DNA of 64,000 bases. It comes from Brevibacillus porteri (GTDB lineage: Bacteria; Bacillota; Bacilli; Brevibacillales; Brevibacillaceae). The position numbers and the translations under genes were made by a program. Positions 9,371 to 17,762 of the stretch are shown one piece after another. Under the pieces are notes generated by a model. The model did not search any database and was not told where the DNA came from. It saw only the letters and a program-made list of their open reading frames with translations. Positions within the stretch are counted from its first letter, which is position 1, and each line of letters opens with the position of its first letter. The DNA lies in contig NZ_PXZO01000038.1 of NCBI RefSeq assembly GCF_003013475.1, positions 62,001 through 126,000 of the forward strand. Reading direction: 5' to 3'.

Positions 9371-9573
9371 TTGAATGTGATTCTAAGGTGTTTCGGGCCA
9401 AATGAATTAGTCTTTCAGAAGCTTTCCCTGTGTTAACTTGCAAAACGTTTAAAGGCACGAAAAAATCCACAGCTGTACGAAAGTCCTGTCACATGTTTGG
9501 AAGGAGTCCGCCCGAACGAAGAGAGGATACAGGCGACTGGAAAACATGTGGCAGGGCTTCCCCCGACCACAAC
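9371..9573 (+). repeat. Dispersed ~200 bp repeat, copy A, with RNA-like secondary structure
   Basis: This stretch aligns over about 203 bp, at roughly 80-85% identity by eye, with 37601-37802. The most conserved part runs from the CCACAGCTGTACGAAAG block to the end. A 14 bp stem closes it: CCTGTCACATGTTT (9485-9498) pairs with AAACATGTGGCAGG (9542-9555). A smaller CGCC (9509-9512) / GGCG (9532-9535) stem lies inside. No coding sense is shared between the copies. It could be a structured non-coding RNA or a small mobile repeat. Strand is set by the direction of the hairpin as written. Confidence 0.75.
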
Positions 9574-9595
9574 CGATGGAATATAGTCTTTTTGT

Positions 9596-9967
9596 CTACA
9601 TCGTCATCAACTGACGAAAACTACGACGATAGCTCCACAACAAATACACTTCCAAAATCGCGACAATCAGTCCCAATGCGAGCATGTCGGGATCGACAAA
9701 CAGGTGGAACGTCAAGATGTTGACAGCAAGAGGCGCAGTGGCGGTTAGAGCCAGTGGGACGAAGCGGTTGGTTAGGAATAGCGATCCACAGATGATTTCG
9801 ACGGTTTTGACCAGAACCAGCAAATACCCTTGCAAAAGCTCCATGGCAGCAGGACTGGTTGGAAAGATAGGCTCGAATCCAAACAAGACCATGTAACCAT
9901 TCACACCTGCTCCAAGCAAAATCAATCCAAGGATGATACGGGCGAATACGGGCAATGTCCGTGCCAT
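9596..9967 (-). CDS. DoxX-like membrane protein
   Basis: A 123-residue protein with four hydrophobic segments: FARIILGLILLGAGVNGY, LLQGYLLVLVKTVEIICGSL, FVPLALTATAPLAVNIL and MLALGLIVAILEVYLLW. This is the DoxX/DUF6041-like four-helix layout. Related proteins are thought to act in redox or membrane stress but are mostly uncharacterised. GGAAG lies 11 nt before the ATG at 9967. It is divergent from tetR and its promoter shares the TetR-type palindrome, so it is the likely target of that repressor. Confidence 0.8.
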   Translation of the reverse strand: MARTLPVFARIILGLILLGAGVNGYMVLFGFEPIFPTSPAAMELLQGYLLVLVKTVEIICGSLFLTNRFVPLALTATAPLAVNILTFHLFVDPDMLALGLIVAILEVYLLWSYRRSFRQLMTM

Positions 9968-10017
9968 CAGGCATCACTTCCTTGTAGTGGAATAGGGCTG
10001 ATGAAGTCTTCGAGGAA

Positions 10018-10060
10018 AGTATAACTCCACTTTGACCACCTGGTCAATATGCGTTATGAT
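10018..10060. promoter_or_regulatory. Divergent doxX/tetR promoters sharing one palindromic operator
   Basis: The perfect 16 bp palindrome TTGACCACCTGGTCAA (10032-10047) contains the -35 box of both promoters. Plus strand: TTGACC (10032-10037), 17 nt spacer, TATGAT (10055-10060), reading into tetR. Minus strand: TTGACC (10042-10047 complement), 18 nt spacer, TATACT (10018-10023 complement), reading into doxX. A TetR dimer on the palindrome would block both -35 regions at once. Confidence 0.85.
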
Positions 10061-10084
10061 AGGAAAAAGAAGAACGGAGAGAAG

Positions 10085-10741
10085 GTGACGGACATAAAAG
10101 GAATTTGGCAGGACGAAACACTGGAGCCGAACAAGCGAAAACTGTTGGAAGCGGCCCTTGTTGAATTTTCCGCGAAAGGCTATGAAAGAGGCTCGACCAA
10201 TCAAATCGTTCAGAACGCAGGCGTATCAAAGGGGATGCTGTTCCACTTTTTCGGGAATAAAAAGGGACTGTTTCTCGCGATTGTCGATGCTTGTATCGAA
10301 CGTTTTTTTGCCTGTATACAGGCGCGAATGGAAGCGGCGCCGCAAGACTTTTTTGCGCGATTTCTTCATGTCAATCAAGCAAAAATGGCGCTCTTTGCCG
10401 AGGAGCCAGTTATTTATCAAATGGCAGTGGCGACCTTTTTCGATTATCCCGAGGAATGCCAGGCTGAGATCGAAGACAGAGAAACACAGTTCAATGCGCG
10501 ATATATTCCCTTGTTTCTGGATCAAGTCGATACGTCATTGATCAAAGCACAGTTCGATCCACAGAAGGCGCTGCATTTTTTGCTGTCGACTGTAGAGGCA
10601 TTGACGCAAAAGTACGTCCGCGAAAACTACGATGCCAGCGATAAAGGCTTCGCACATGTCCAATCCTTTTTTGCGGAATTAGAATCGTATATGGAAATGA
10701 TGAAGGTAGGACTGTATAGACAATCAGACAGTGGAGCATAA
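10085..10741 (+). CDS. TetR-family repressor
   Basis: A 218-residue TetR-type regulator. The N-terminal helix-turn-helix is TNQIVQNAGVSKGMLFHFFGNKKGLF, about residues 35-60 (key residues G, S, K, F and FxxK). The C-terminal domain is helical and ligand-binding. The start is set at the GTG at 10085 with GGAGAGAAG just upstream, because the ATG at 10049 lies between the -35 and -10 boxes of this gene's own promoter and cannot be on the mRNA. It probably represses doxX and itself. The 3' end leads directly into the APH-like gene. Confidence 0.9.
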   Translation: MTDIKGIWQDETLEPNKRKLLEAALVEFSAKGYERGSTNQIVQNAGVSKGMLFHFFGNKKGLFLAIVDACIERFFACIQARMEAAPQDFFARFLHVNQAKMALFAEEPVIYQMAVATFFDYPEECQAEIEDRETQFNARYIPLFLDQVDTSLIKAQFDPQKALHFLLSTVEALTQKYVRENYDASDKGFAHVQSFFAELESYMEMMKVGLYRQSDSGA

Positions 10742-10754
10742 AGGGGAAACATAT

Positions 10755-11702
10755 ATGGATGAGAAATGGACACGCCTGGTACATAACATGAACCCGTCAG
10801 CCAAGCTCCTTCGTGCATGGGAGCTAAAAGGCGGGATTTCTGCACAGGTTACCTCTCTAGAAATGGAGAGCCCTGACGGCACGAAGAAAAAAGTAGTCGT
10901 CCGCGAGCATGGTCAGGCTGACCTCAAGCGAAATCCGCAAATCGCATCAGATGAATTCAGACTGTTGCAAATACTGAAGTCAGCTGATTTGCCGACTCCA
11001 ACGCCTTATCATCTCGAAGCAGCCAGCGATATGTTTCCGACACCGTGTCTTGTCATCGAATTCATAGAAGGAGAGACAGTCACCGCACCAGCCAACTTGT
11101 CCAGCTTTCTGCAACAAGCAGCTGAGGTGCTGACTCGCATCCATTCGGTAGACGCTACTAGACTGGTGGGCACTTCTTTGCCAAAACAAGAAGAAGCGAT
11201 AACGGAGAAGCTCCACAAAAGACCCGCGAGCCTGGACAAATCATTGGATGAGGGACTCATTCGCGAAATGCTGGAGTCTGTTTGGCCGCTGCCGCAGTCG
11301 AATGCAGCATCTCTGTTGCATGGCGATTTCTGGCCGGGGAATACGATGTGGAAGGAAGAAAAACTGGCTGCTGTTATCGACTGGGAGGACGCTGCGATCG
11401 GCGACCCCTTATCTGATCTCGGCAATGCCAGACTGGAGATTTTGTGGGCATTTGGAGTGGAGGCCATGCATGAGTTTACGCTTCATTATCAATCTTCTGC
11501 CAGCAAGACACTCGATTATACCCAGCTTCCGTACTGGGATTTGTGTGCGGCACTGCGGCCAGCTTCGAACCTATCTGATTGGGGATTGGAAAAAAGGATA
11601 GAGGACACCATGCGTGAGCGACATTCTCTATTCGTGATGCAGGCGTGTGAAAAACTAGGCATTCCGTATAAAAGGCATACGATTAATGAGAGCCTCGAAT
11701 AA
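10755..11702 (+). CDS. Aminoglycoside phosphotransferase-like (APH) kinase
   Basis: A 315-residue protein-kinase-like phosphotransferase. The catalytic loop is LLHGDFWPGNTMW (HGDxxxxN) and the metal-binding segment is VIDWEDAAIGDPLSDLGN. An N-terminal lobe carries VVREH and FRLLQIL elements. APH-family enzymes phosphorylate hydroxyls of aminoglycosides, homoserine, choline or other small molecules; the substrate here is unknown and resistance should not be assumed. The ATG at 10755 lies 7 nt after AAAGGGGA. The gene follows tetR by 13 nt and is probably co-transcribed. Confidence 0.85.
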   Translation: MDEKWTRLVHNMNPSAKLLRAWELKGGISAQVTSLEMESPDGTKKKVVVREHGQADLKRNPQIASDEFRLLQILKSADLPTPTPYHLEAASDMFPTPCLVIEFIEGETVTAPANLSSFLQQAAEVLTRIHSVDATRLVGTSLPKQEEAITEKLHKRPASLDKSLDEGLIREMLESVWPLPQSNAASLLHGDFWPGNTMWKEEKLAAVIDWEDAAIGDPLSDLGNARLEILWAFGVEAMHEFTLHYQSSASKTLDYTQLPYWDLCAALRPASNLSDWGLEKRIEDTMRERHSLFVMQACEKLGIPYKRHTINESLE

Positions 11703-11717
11703 TCGGGGCTTTTTTTG
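11691..11717 (+). terminator. Terminator overlapping end of APH-like gene
   Basis: The stem AGCCTCGA / TCGGGGCT (11691-11710) includes the stop codon and is followed by seven T. Confidence 0.85.
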
Positions 11718-11731
11718 TTTGGAAAAAACTG

Positions 11732-11760
11732 TTGACCGATCCGGTATCGATACCTATAAT
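11732..11760 (+). promoter_or_regulatory. Promoter of peptide ABC transporter operon with central palindrome
   Basis: The -35 TTGACC (11732-11737), a 17 nt spacer and a perfect -10 TATAAT (11755-11760) form a strong vegetative promoter. The spacer contains the perfect palindrome GGTATCGATACC (11743-11754), a candidate operator. Two elements, TTGACCGAT and a downstream CATAGTAAA, recur with similar spacing in the yezD promoter near 17681. Confidence 0.8.
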
Positions 11761-11867
11761 CTAATTCATAGTAAACAGGTAAGAATTATAAGTTATTGTT
11801 TTTTGATCCGACCGGACCACCGGAGGAGCTGGTTTCACTGAGTGAGTGGATATGAAGGAGGATCAAC

Positions 11868-13616
11868 ATGAAAAAAAGGTTTTCGCAAATCATTTCAAGC
11901 TTGCTATTAGGGACTCTGTTGGTCACAGGGTGCAGCTCCGAAGGCAGTGCGCCGGCTACCTCGACACAAACGGCGACTCCGTCGACAGAAGCATCAGCAC
12001 CTGCTGCCAGCAAGGTGCAAGACATAAAAGACGGCATCAATTTGGCTACGGATTTATCCAAGCTGCCGGAAGCAGCAGCCAAAAGGACCGATACATTTAT
12101 TGCGGGACTGACAGAGCCGGGTGGTGTATTTAACCCGTTCTTTTACCACAACGGCTACGATGGCAATGTCTCCTCAGCGATCTTCGAATCCCTGGTGGAT
12201 GTCGATGCGACAGGAAAGCCAGTACCCAAGTTGGCGGAAAAATGGGACGTATCTCCTGACCAGCTCACGTATACATTCCACCTGAGACCGAATCTGAAAT
12301 TCAGCGATGGTTCACCGCTGACGGCAGAGGATGTGGCCTTTACACTGACGATTTTGCACGACAAAATGTACGATGGCGAAACGGACATTTTCGTAGCAAG
12401 TATCAAGGGTGGCCGTGAATACAAGGAAGGCAAAGCGAACACGATCGAAGGAATCAAAGTGATTGATCCACAGACGATCCAGATCACGACGGAGAAAGTG
12501 AACGCCAAATCTCTCGTTCTGTTAGGCGGGCAGGTGCTCTCCAAAGCGTACTACGGCAAGGAGTACAAACCAGGTAATCTGGAGTATCTCCGCACCCTGC
12601 ACGGCAAGCCATTGGGAGCTGGACCTTACAAATTTGAGGCGTACATTCCTGGTCAAGAAGTCCGCTATCTCGCAAACGAGCACTATTTCGCGGGCAAGCC
12701 GCAAGTCGAGCACTTTATCTACAAGACGACCGAGGGCGACGCTCTACAGTTTATCCAGACAGGGGAAATGGACTACAACTCCTTTACCGTCAACTCGGAT
12801 AACATTGAGCAGTTGCAAGAACTAGGATACGTGAATATCAATCTGTACACATCCAGTGCCTATTCGTACATCAAGTTCAATCATTCCAAGCCATTTTTCA
12901 AAGACAAGCGCGTCCGCCAAGCCTTCATCTACGGACTGGATCGCCAAAAGATTTTAGACCTGACCTACCAAGGATACGCGCAAGTCGCCAATGTACCAAT
13001 CAGCCCTGTTTCGTGGGCCTATACGGAGGATGTCAATCCATACGCCTACAATCCGGAAAAGGCGAAGCAGCTCCTGGACGAAGCGGGCTGGAAGCCGGGC
13101 GCGGACGGTATCCGTGAAAAAGACGGACAAAAGCTGGTCGTGCATTACTACACGACAAAAGGAAAGCTGGGAGAGGTACTGATCCCGATTGCCAAAGAAA
13201 ACTACAAAGAGCTGGGCATCCAGTTTGAAGCGGAAATGATGGACTACAACGCCGTTTTGGCACGGACGGAAAAAGGAGATCACGACCTCGCTTCGTTCTC
13301 GACCACGATGCTGATCGATCCAGATGACGGTGTAGACGCCTTCTCGACGAAAAAGGGCAAGAGCGGATTTACTGGAACGAATGGTTACTCCAATGCCAAA
13401 GTAGACGAATTGCTGGAAGCAGGTCTATCTACGCTGGACATCGGGAAGCGCAAAGCGATCTACAAAGACCTGTACAAAGAGCTGAGCGATGATCCACCGT
13501 ACATCTTCCTCGGCTACCGCAAAATTTTGTCTGCGCACAACGGCAAGATCAAGGGCTTGGAGCCGAATCCGTTCACTGGCATTTCGACCAGCCTGCCTGG
13601 TATCAAATTTGAGTAA
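11868..13616 (+). CDS. Peptide/oligopeptide ABC transporter substrate-binding lipoprotein
   Basis: A 582-residue extracytoplasmic binding protein of SBP family 5 (OppA/DppA-like). The signal peptide ends in a lipobox, LVTGC, around residue 24. It is followed by a Thr/Ser/Ala-rich linker, then the family's VSPDQLTYTFHLRPNLKFSDG and KRVRQAFIYGLDRQKI motifs. It would be lipid-anchored on the outer face of the membrane and deliver peptides to the permeases encoded downstream. AAGGAGG lies before the ATG. An intergenic hairpin after the gene probably lowers expression of the following transporter genes relative to this one. Confidence 0.92.
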   Translation: MKKRFSQIISSLLLGTLLVTGCSSEGSAPATSTQTATPSTEASAPAASKVQDIKDGINLATDLSKLPEAAAKRTDTFIAGLTEPGGVFNPFFYHNGYDGNVSSAIFESLVDVDATGKPVPKLAEKWDVSPDQLTYTFHLRPNLKFSDGSPLTAEDVAFTLTILHDKMYDGETDIFVASIKGGREYKEGKANTIEGIKVIDPQTIQITTEKVNAKSLVLLGGQVLSKAYYGKEYKPGNLEYLRTLHGKPLGAGPYKFEAYIPGQEVRYLANEHYFAGKPQVEHFIYKTTEGDALQFIQTGEMDYNSFTVNSDNIEQLQELGYVNINLYTSSAYSYIKFNHSKPFFKDKRVRQAFIYGLDRQKILDLTYQGYAQVANVPISPVSWAYTEDVNPYAYNPEKAKQLLDEAGWKPGADGIREKDGQKLVVHYYTTKGKLGEVLIPIAKENYKELGIQFEAEMMDYNAVLARTEKGDHDLASFSTTMLIDPDDGVDAFSTKKGKSGFTGTNGYSNAKVDELLEAGLSTLDIGKRKAIYKDLYKELSDDPPYIFLGYRKILSAHNGKIKGLEPNPFTGISTSLPGIKFE

Positions 13617-13647
13617 CAAGTTCGAGTAACTGACTCACGAATGTTGT

Positions 13648-13678
13648 GCCCGGCCCTGGGGCTGGGCTTTCTTTTTTT
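13648..13678 (+). terminator. Intergenic attenuating hairpin between binding protein and permease
   Basis: GCCCGGCC / GGCTGGGC-type arms (13648-13667) are followed by TTTCTTTTTTT. It lies inside the operon, so partial read-through is expected. This would give excess binding protein over permease, a common arrangement. Confidence 0.8.
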
Positions 13679-13703
13679 CCCCAAGCATGAAAGGAGGCAA
13701 ACG

Positions 13704-14660
13704 ATGACGTCCTACTTCTTGAAAAGGGTCTTTTACATGGCGTTGACGCTCTTCGGCGCATCCATTTTGATTTTTTTCCTGTATGCTCTGACGCCCGGTG
13801 ATTTCGTCGATACGAGTCCCAAGCTGACAGCGGAACGAAAGCTGGAGCTAAAAGCGATGTACGGGCTGGATAAGCCTGTCGTCGAACGGTATTTCATCTG
13901 GATGAAAAACGCCTTCCAAGGCGATTTTGGTTATTCCCTGCAATACCAGCAGCCAGTGATGTCGCTGTTGAACGATTACATCTGGAACTCGTTTTTGCTC
14001 GCGATTACCTCCACCTTTTTTACGTGGCTGATCGCGATCTCTATCGGAGTTCTGTCTGCTGCCAGGCAGCATTCCTGGTTCGATGCACTCGTGACGATCG
14101 GCGTTTTTGCAGCGATGTCATTGCCTGTTTTTTTCGTCGGGCTGTTATTTATCAAGTTGTTTGCTGTCGATGCCAAGCTATTTCCCGCAGGAGGCATGAT
14201 GACGATTGGCAGCAAGGAAGCGGGGTTCGCCTATGCGTGGGACGTGGTCCAGCATATGTTTTTGCCTGTGACGGTGCTGACTTTGCTGAGCGTGGGGACG
14301 CTGACTCGTTATTTCCGCACGAACATGCTGGAGGTCATTCAACAAGACTTCGTGCGCACGGCCCGGGCAAAAGGACTGAAGGAAAAAGTCGTCCTGCACA
14401 AGCACGCGCTGCGCAATGCACTCCTGCCCGCCATTACACTACTAGGCTTTGAGCTGCCAGCATTGTTCGGTGGGGCGATTATCACGGAAAAAATCTTTAA
14501 CTGGCCCGGTGTCGGACAGTTGTACATGCAGGCGTTTTCTGTACGGGACTACCCGCTCTTGATGGGCTTTACGATGTTCCTGGCGATTCTCACCGTCATC
14601 GGAAATTTATCTGCTGATTTGCTGTACAGAGTGGCTGACCCGCGGGTTCGGTTGAAATAG
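13704..14660 (+). CDS. Peptide ABC transporter permease (OppB/DppB type)
   Basis: A 318-residue integral membrane protein with six predicted helices, beginning with SYFLKRVFYMALTLFGAS. It carries the EAA-type cytoplasmic loop (RTARAKGLKEKVVLHKHALRN, conserved G; about residues 215-235) that contacts the ATPases. The typical DppB ending (LYRVADPRVRL) is present. The ATG at 13704 has AAAGGAGG 8 nt upstream. The longer frame from 13641 runs through the attenuator hairpin and is rejected. It pairs with the OppC-type permease 11 nt downstream. Confidence 0.92.
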   Translation: MTSYFLKRVFYMALTLFGASILIFFLYALTPGDFVDTSPKLTAERKLELKAMYGLDKPVVERYFIWMKNAFQGDFGYSLQYQQPVMSLLNDYIWNSFLLAITSTFFTWLIAISIGVLSAARQHSWFDALVTIGVFAAMSLPVFFVGLLFIKLFAVDAKLFPAGGMMTIGSKEAGFAYAWDVVQHMFLPVTVLTLLSVGTLTRYFRTNMLEVIQQDFVRTARAKGLKEKVVLHKHALRNALLPAITLLGFELPALFGGAIITEKIFNWPGVGQLYMQAFSVRDYPLLMGFTMFLAILTVIGNLSADLLYRVADPRVRLK

Positions 14661-14671
14661 GAGGGGAAACG

Positions 14672-15598
14672 ATGGCATCAACGGTAAGTGAAGTAGCTGA
14701 GGTGACGAGACCGGAGCAGGTAGCGTTGCGTTCCTCCTTGTGGCACGAGGCGTTTTTGCGACTGAAAAAGAAGCGACTGGCCATGGTTGGACTTGTGTTT
14801 TTACTCGTCATGGCAGTGGTATGTTTCATCGGTCCGTTTTTTTCTCCGTACGCATCCGGCAAGATTAATACGGCCATGATCAACAAGCCGCCAAGCTTCT
14901 CCCATTGGCTAGGGACGGACAGCTTGGGCAGAGACATTTTGACGCGGTTGATGCAGGCTGGCCGAATCTCATTGACAGTCGGCATCGCTTCTATGGTGCT
15001 CTCCGTTTCTATTGGCGCCCTTCTTGGTGCACTGGCTGGCTTTTACCGCGGGTGGGTCGATCAAGTGATCATGCGCGTAGCAGACGTGCTCATGACCATT
15101 CCTGGTCTGCCGCTCTTGTTTATTATGGGTGCAGTCCTCTCCGAGTGGAAAATCCCGACCGACTACCGCATTTACATCGTCATGGTCATGCTGAGCCTGA
15201 TCGGCTGGCCTGGCTTGGCGCGAATGGTCCGCAGCCAGATGCTCACCTTGCGTGAAAGTGAATTCATGCAAGCAGCAGAAGTACTCGGTCTGCGCGACAG
15301 ACGCAAGCTATTCTTCCATTTGCTGCCCAATCTGACACCACTCTTGATTGTAGTTGCCACCTTGAATGTCGGCGGTGCGATCCTGAGCGAATCCGTATTA
15401 TCGTACTTCGGCCTCGGTGTCGTCCCACCAACACCCACATGGGGCAACATGATGGATGCGGCGAATACCTTGATCGATTTTCAGAAAAGACCGTGGCTGT
15501 GGGTTCCTCCGGGTATTGCTATTTTTGCTACCGTTATCTCGATTAATTTGTTGGGGGATGGATTGCGGGATGCTTTGGACCCGAAGCAGAAGCGTTAA
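14672..15598 (+). CDS. Peptide ABC transporter permease (OppC/DppC type)
   Basis: A 308-residue permease with a cytoplasmic N-terminal segment containing RLKKKRLAMVGLVF, typical of OppC. The core has LGTDSLGRDILTRLMQAGRIS and the EAA loop (AAEVLGLRDRRKLFFHLLPN). The C-terminus is NLLGDGLRDALDPK. It forms the membrane channel with the OppB-type subunit. AGGAGGGG lies upstream of the ATG. The 103 bp to the next gene contains only a small TCTTGAA/TTCAAGA hairpin. Confidence 0.92.
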   Translation: MASTVSEVAEVTRPEQVALRSSLWHEAFLRLKKKRLAMVGLVFLLVMAVVCFIGPFFSPYASGKINTAMINKPPSFSHWLGTDSLGRDILTRLMQAGRISLTVGIASMVLSVSIGALLGALAGFYRGWVDQVIMRVADVLMTIPGLPLLFIMGAVLSEWKIPTDYRIYIVMVMLSLIGWPGLARMVRSQMLTLRESEFMQAAEVLGLRDRRKLFFHLLPNLTPLLIVVATLNVGGAILSESVLSYFGLGVVPPTPTWGNMMDAANTLIDFQKRPWLWVPPGIAIFATVISINLLGDGLRDALDPKQKR

Positions 15599-15701
15599 GG
15601 GGTGCTTTTGAATTGTTTTTATCTTCTTGAACTTACTTTCAAGAGAATACTTCTCCCCCTCTACAGCTCCTTCTATACACGAAAAGGCAGGTGAGCCAAG
15701 C

Positions 15702-16688
15702 ATGAATGCTTTAGTCGAAATCCAAAATTTAAGCACCTACTTCAAGTCCGAACAAGGCGTGGTCAAAGCAGTCGATGCCCTCGAGCTGCGCGTCCATGAA
15801 GGAGAGACCGTATGCATCGTAGGCGAGTCGGGCTGCGGCAAAAGCGCGGCAGCCATGTCATTGATGAGACTAATCCCAGAGGCGGTAGGCAGTATCGTTT
15901 CGGGTGAGATATGGTTTGCAGGCCGTGATCTGCGAAAAGTCAGCAAAGAAGAGATGCGAAAGCTCCGCGGTAACGAGCTGGCCATGATTTTTCAGGAGCC
16001 GATGTCGTCACTCAATCCCGTACTGACCATCGGTGAGCAGATCATGGAGCCGATCATGGAACATCAAGGACTAAGTAAAAAAGCAGCCCAAGCACGAGCC
16101 ATCGAGCTGATCGAGCTAGTCGGAATCCCGCGGGCAAAAGAAATCGCCAAATCGTACCCCTATGAATTGAGCGGGGGCATGCTGCAACGCATTATGATTG
16201 CCATCGCAATATCCTGCAATCCTCGACTGCTGATCGCTGATGAGCCGACGACTGCTTTGGATGTGACGATTCAGGCGCAAATTCTCGATCTGCTGCGCAA
16301 AATCAAGGACGAAGCCCAAACTGCGATTCTTTTTATCACGCATGATCTGGGGGTCGTTGCGGAGATGGCCGATCATGTGGTCGTGATGTACGCAGGGAAA
16401 GTGGTAGAGGTGTCTCCTGTCGTCGAGCTGTTCGAGGAGCCGAAGCACCCGTATACACAAGGCTTGCTTCGTTCCAAGCCTGTACTGAATCAGCGCAGAG
16501 CCAAGCTGTATTCCATCCCTGGTCAAGTACCGAATCCGACGACACTCGGTGAATCGTGCTATTTTCATGACCGATGCGATCAGTGCTTGGACATTTGCCG
16601 AGTGAAGCAGCCGCCTTTGCGTGATGGGGGAGACGGCAGAAAGGTCGCGTGCTGGCTGTATGAGGAGGAGAGCGTCCGTGGACAGTAA
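15702..16688 (+). CDS. Peptide ABC transporter ATPase (OppD/DppD type)
   Basis: A 328-residue nucleotide-binding subunit. Walker A is GESGCGKSAA (residues ~42-51), the signature is LSGGMLQR, and Walker B is LLIADEPTTALD. The oligopeptide-transporter C-terminal extension has a Cys cluster (CYFHDRC..C...C). It powers peptide import as a heterodimer with the OppF-type subunit. The ATG at 15702 is preceded by AGGTGAG. The stop overlaps the start of the next gene by 11 bp, so translation is probably coupled. Confidence 0.92.
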   Translation: MNALVEIQNLSTYFKSEQGVVKAVDALELRVHEGETVCIVGESGCGKSAAAMSLMRLIPEAVGSIVSGEIWFAGRDLRKVSKEEMRKLRGNELAMIFQEPMSSLNPVLTIGEQIMEPIMEHQGLSKKAAQARAIELIELVGIPRAKEIAKSYPYELSGGMLQRIMIAIAISCNPRLLIADEPTTALDVTIQAQILDLLRKIKDEAQTAILFITHDLGVVAEMADHVVVMYAGKVVEVSPVVELFEEPKHPYTQGLLRSKPVLNQRRAKLYSIPGQVPNPTTLGESCYFHDRCDQCLDICRVKQPPLRDGGDGRKVACWLYEEESVRGQ

Positions 16689-17643
16689 TTTACTGGAAGT
16701 GCGCCGATTGAAAAAATATTACCCGATTACCGGAGGGCTTTTCGGCAGGACGATCGGCCATGTAAAAGCGGTGGATGACGTCAGCTTTTCCATCCAAAAA
16801 GGGGAGACGTTTGGGCTGGTCGGTGAATCCGGCAGCGGGAAAAGCACGACAGGTCGCACCATCCTGCGCCTTTTGGAAAAGACAGAGGGAGAAGTCCGCT
16901 TCCAGGGTATCGATGTGCACGCGTTGAATCGCCAAGAGCTCCGAGCATTGCGCCCACGGATGCAATATATTTTTCAAGACCCGTACAGCTCGCTGAATCC
17001 ACGCGTTCGAATCGGAGAAGCACTGGGGGAAGCGCTGCTTGATCACGGGCTGCTCCCACAAACGCAGGTCAGAGAAAGAGTCTTAGAGGTCATGGCTTTA
17101 TGTGGATTGGCGCCGTATCATGTCGATCGGTATCCGCATGAGTTCTCGGGCGGTCAGCGTCAACGGATTGGCATCGCACGGGCCATTATGATGAACCCTG
17201 ATTTTATCGTCGCGGATGAGCCAGTATCTGCTCTGGATGTGTCGATCCAAGCCCAAATCATCAATTTGTTTGCAGAGTTGCAGGAGCAGAGGAAGCTGAC
17301 GTACTTATTTATTTCACATGATTTGAGTGTCGTGGAGCATCTGTGCACGAGGATCGGCGTCATGTATTTGGGGTCATTGATGGAGCTGGCACCTCGGGAT
17401 GAATTGTTTTTGGAGCCGCTCCATCCGTACACGAAAGCATTGCTCTCCTCTGTGCCGCTCCCGATCCCAAAGAAAAAGCGCGAGCGTATCGTCCTGCAGG
17501 GAGACATGCCAAGTCCGGCAAATCCTCCAGCAGGGTGCAAATTCCATACGCGCTGCCCGTACGTGAAAGACATTTGCCGACAGGAAGTGCCTGCTTTTCG
17601 GGAGGTTAGCACCGACAGATTTGTCGCCTGTCATTTGGTGTAA
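16678..17643 (+). CDS. Peptide ABC transporter ATPase (OppF/DppF type)
   Basis: A 321-residue second ATPase. Walker A is GESGSGKSTTGR, the signature is FSGGQRQRIGIA, and Walker B is FIVADEPVSALD. The C-terminal extension has CKFHTRC...C. The GTG at 16678 has GAGGAGGAG 7 nt upstream. It overlaps oppD-like by 11 bp and ends the transporter operon. No clear terminator is seen directly after it; the next 330 bp hold a promoter and two long hairpins. Confidence 0.92.
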   Translation: MDSNLLEVRRLKKYYPITGGLFGRTIGHVKAVDDVSFSIQKGETFGLVGESGSGKSTTGRTILRLLEKTEGEVRFQGIDVHALNRQELRALRPRMQYIFQDPYSSLNPRVRIGEALGEALLDHGLLPQTQVRERVLEVMALCGLAPYHVDRYPHEFSGGQRQRIGIARAIMMNPDFIVADEPVSALDVSIQAQIINLFAELQEQRKLTYLFISHDLSVVEHLCTRIGVMYLGSLMELAPRDELFLEPLHPYTKALLSSVPLPIPKKKRERIVLQGDMPSPANPPAGCKFHTRCPYVKDICRQEVPAFREVSTDRFVACHLV

Positions 17644-17680
17644 AGGGAATCATTGGGGGAACGAAGAACTGCACGGAGCA

Positions 17681-17710
17681 TTGACCGATAGCAGAATCGT
17701 ATGGTAATAT
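17681..17710 (+). promoter_or_regulatory. Probable yezD promoter
   Basis: The -35 TTGACC (17681-17686) is followed after 18 nt by TAATAT (17705-17710). The sequence TTGACCGAT and the downstream CATAGTAAA (17719-17727) match the promoter region at 11732. A second similar block, AGTAAATAGGTAGGAAT (17922-17938), resembles AGTAAACAGGTAAGAAT (11770-11786). Shared regulation of the two transcripts is suggested. Confidence 0.5.
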
Positions 17711-17762
17711 TTTCATATCATAGTAAATGTATCGGTTTTTAAATGATTAGCTGATCGGTCAA

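Noticed and set aside
9485-9573. M-box or glmS-type identity for the ~200 bp repeat
   Set aside because: Short similar words (e.g. GGATACAGG) occur, but the conserved multi-stem core sequences do not match.
9430-9723. 97-codon plus-strand frame across repeat copy A
   Set aside because: It runs through the structured repeat and antisense to the doxX gene, has no SD, and copy B does not preserve the same frame or protein.
9621-9977. 118-codon minus-strand frame overlapping doxX
   Set aside because: It is a shadow of the doxX frame without family features; the doxX frame has clear membrane helices.
10755-11702. Calling the APH-like gene an antibiotic-resistance gene
   Set aside because: The kinase motifs are general to the superfamily and nothing in the sequence identifies an aminoglycoside as substrate.
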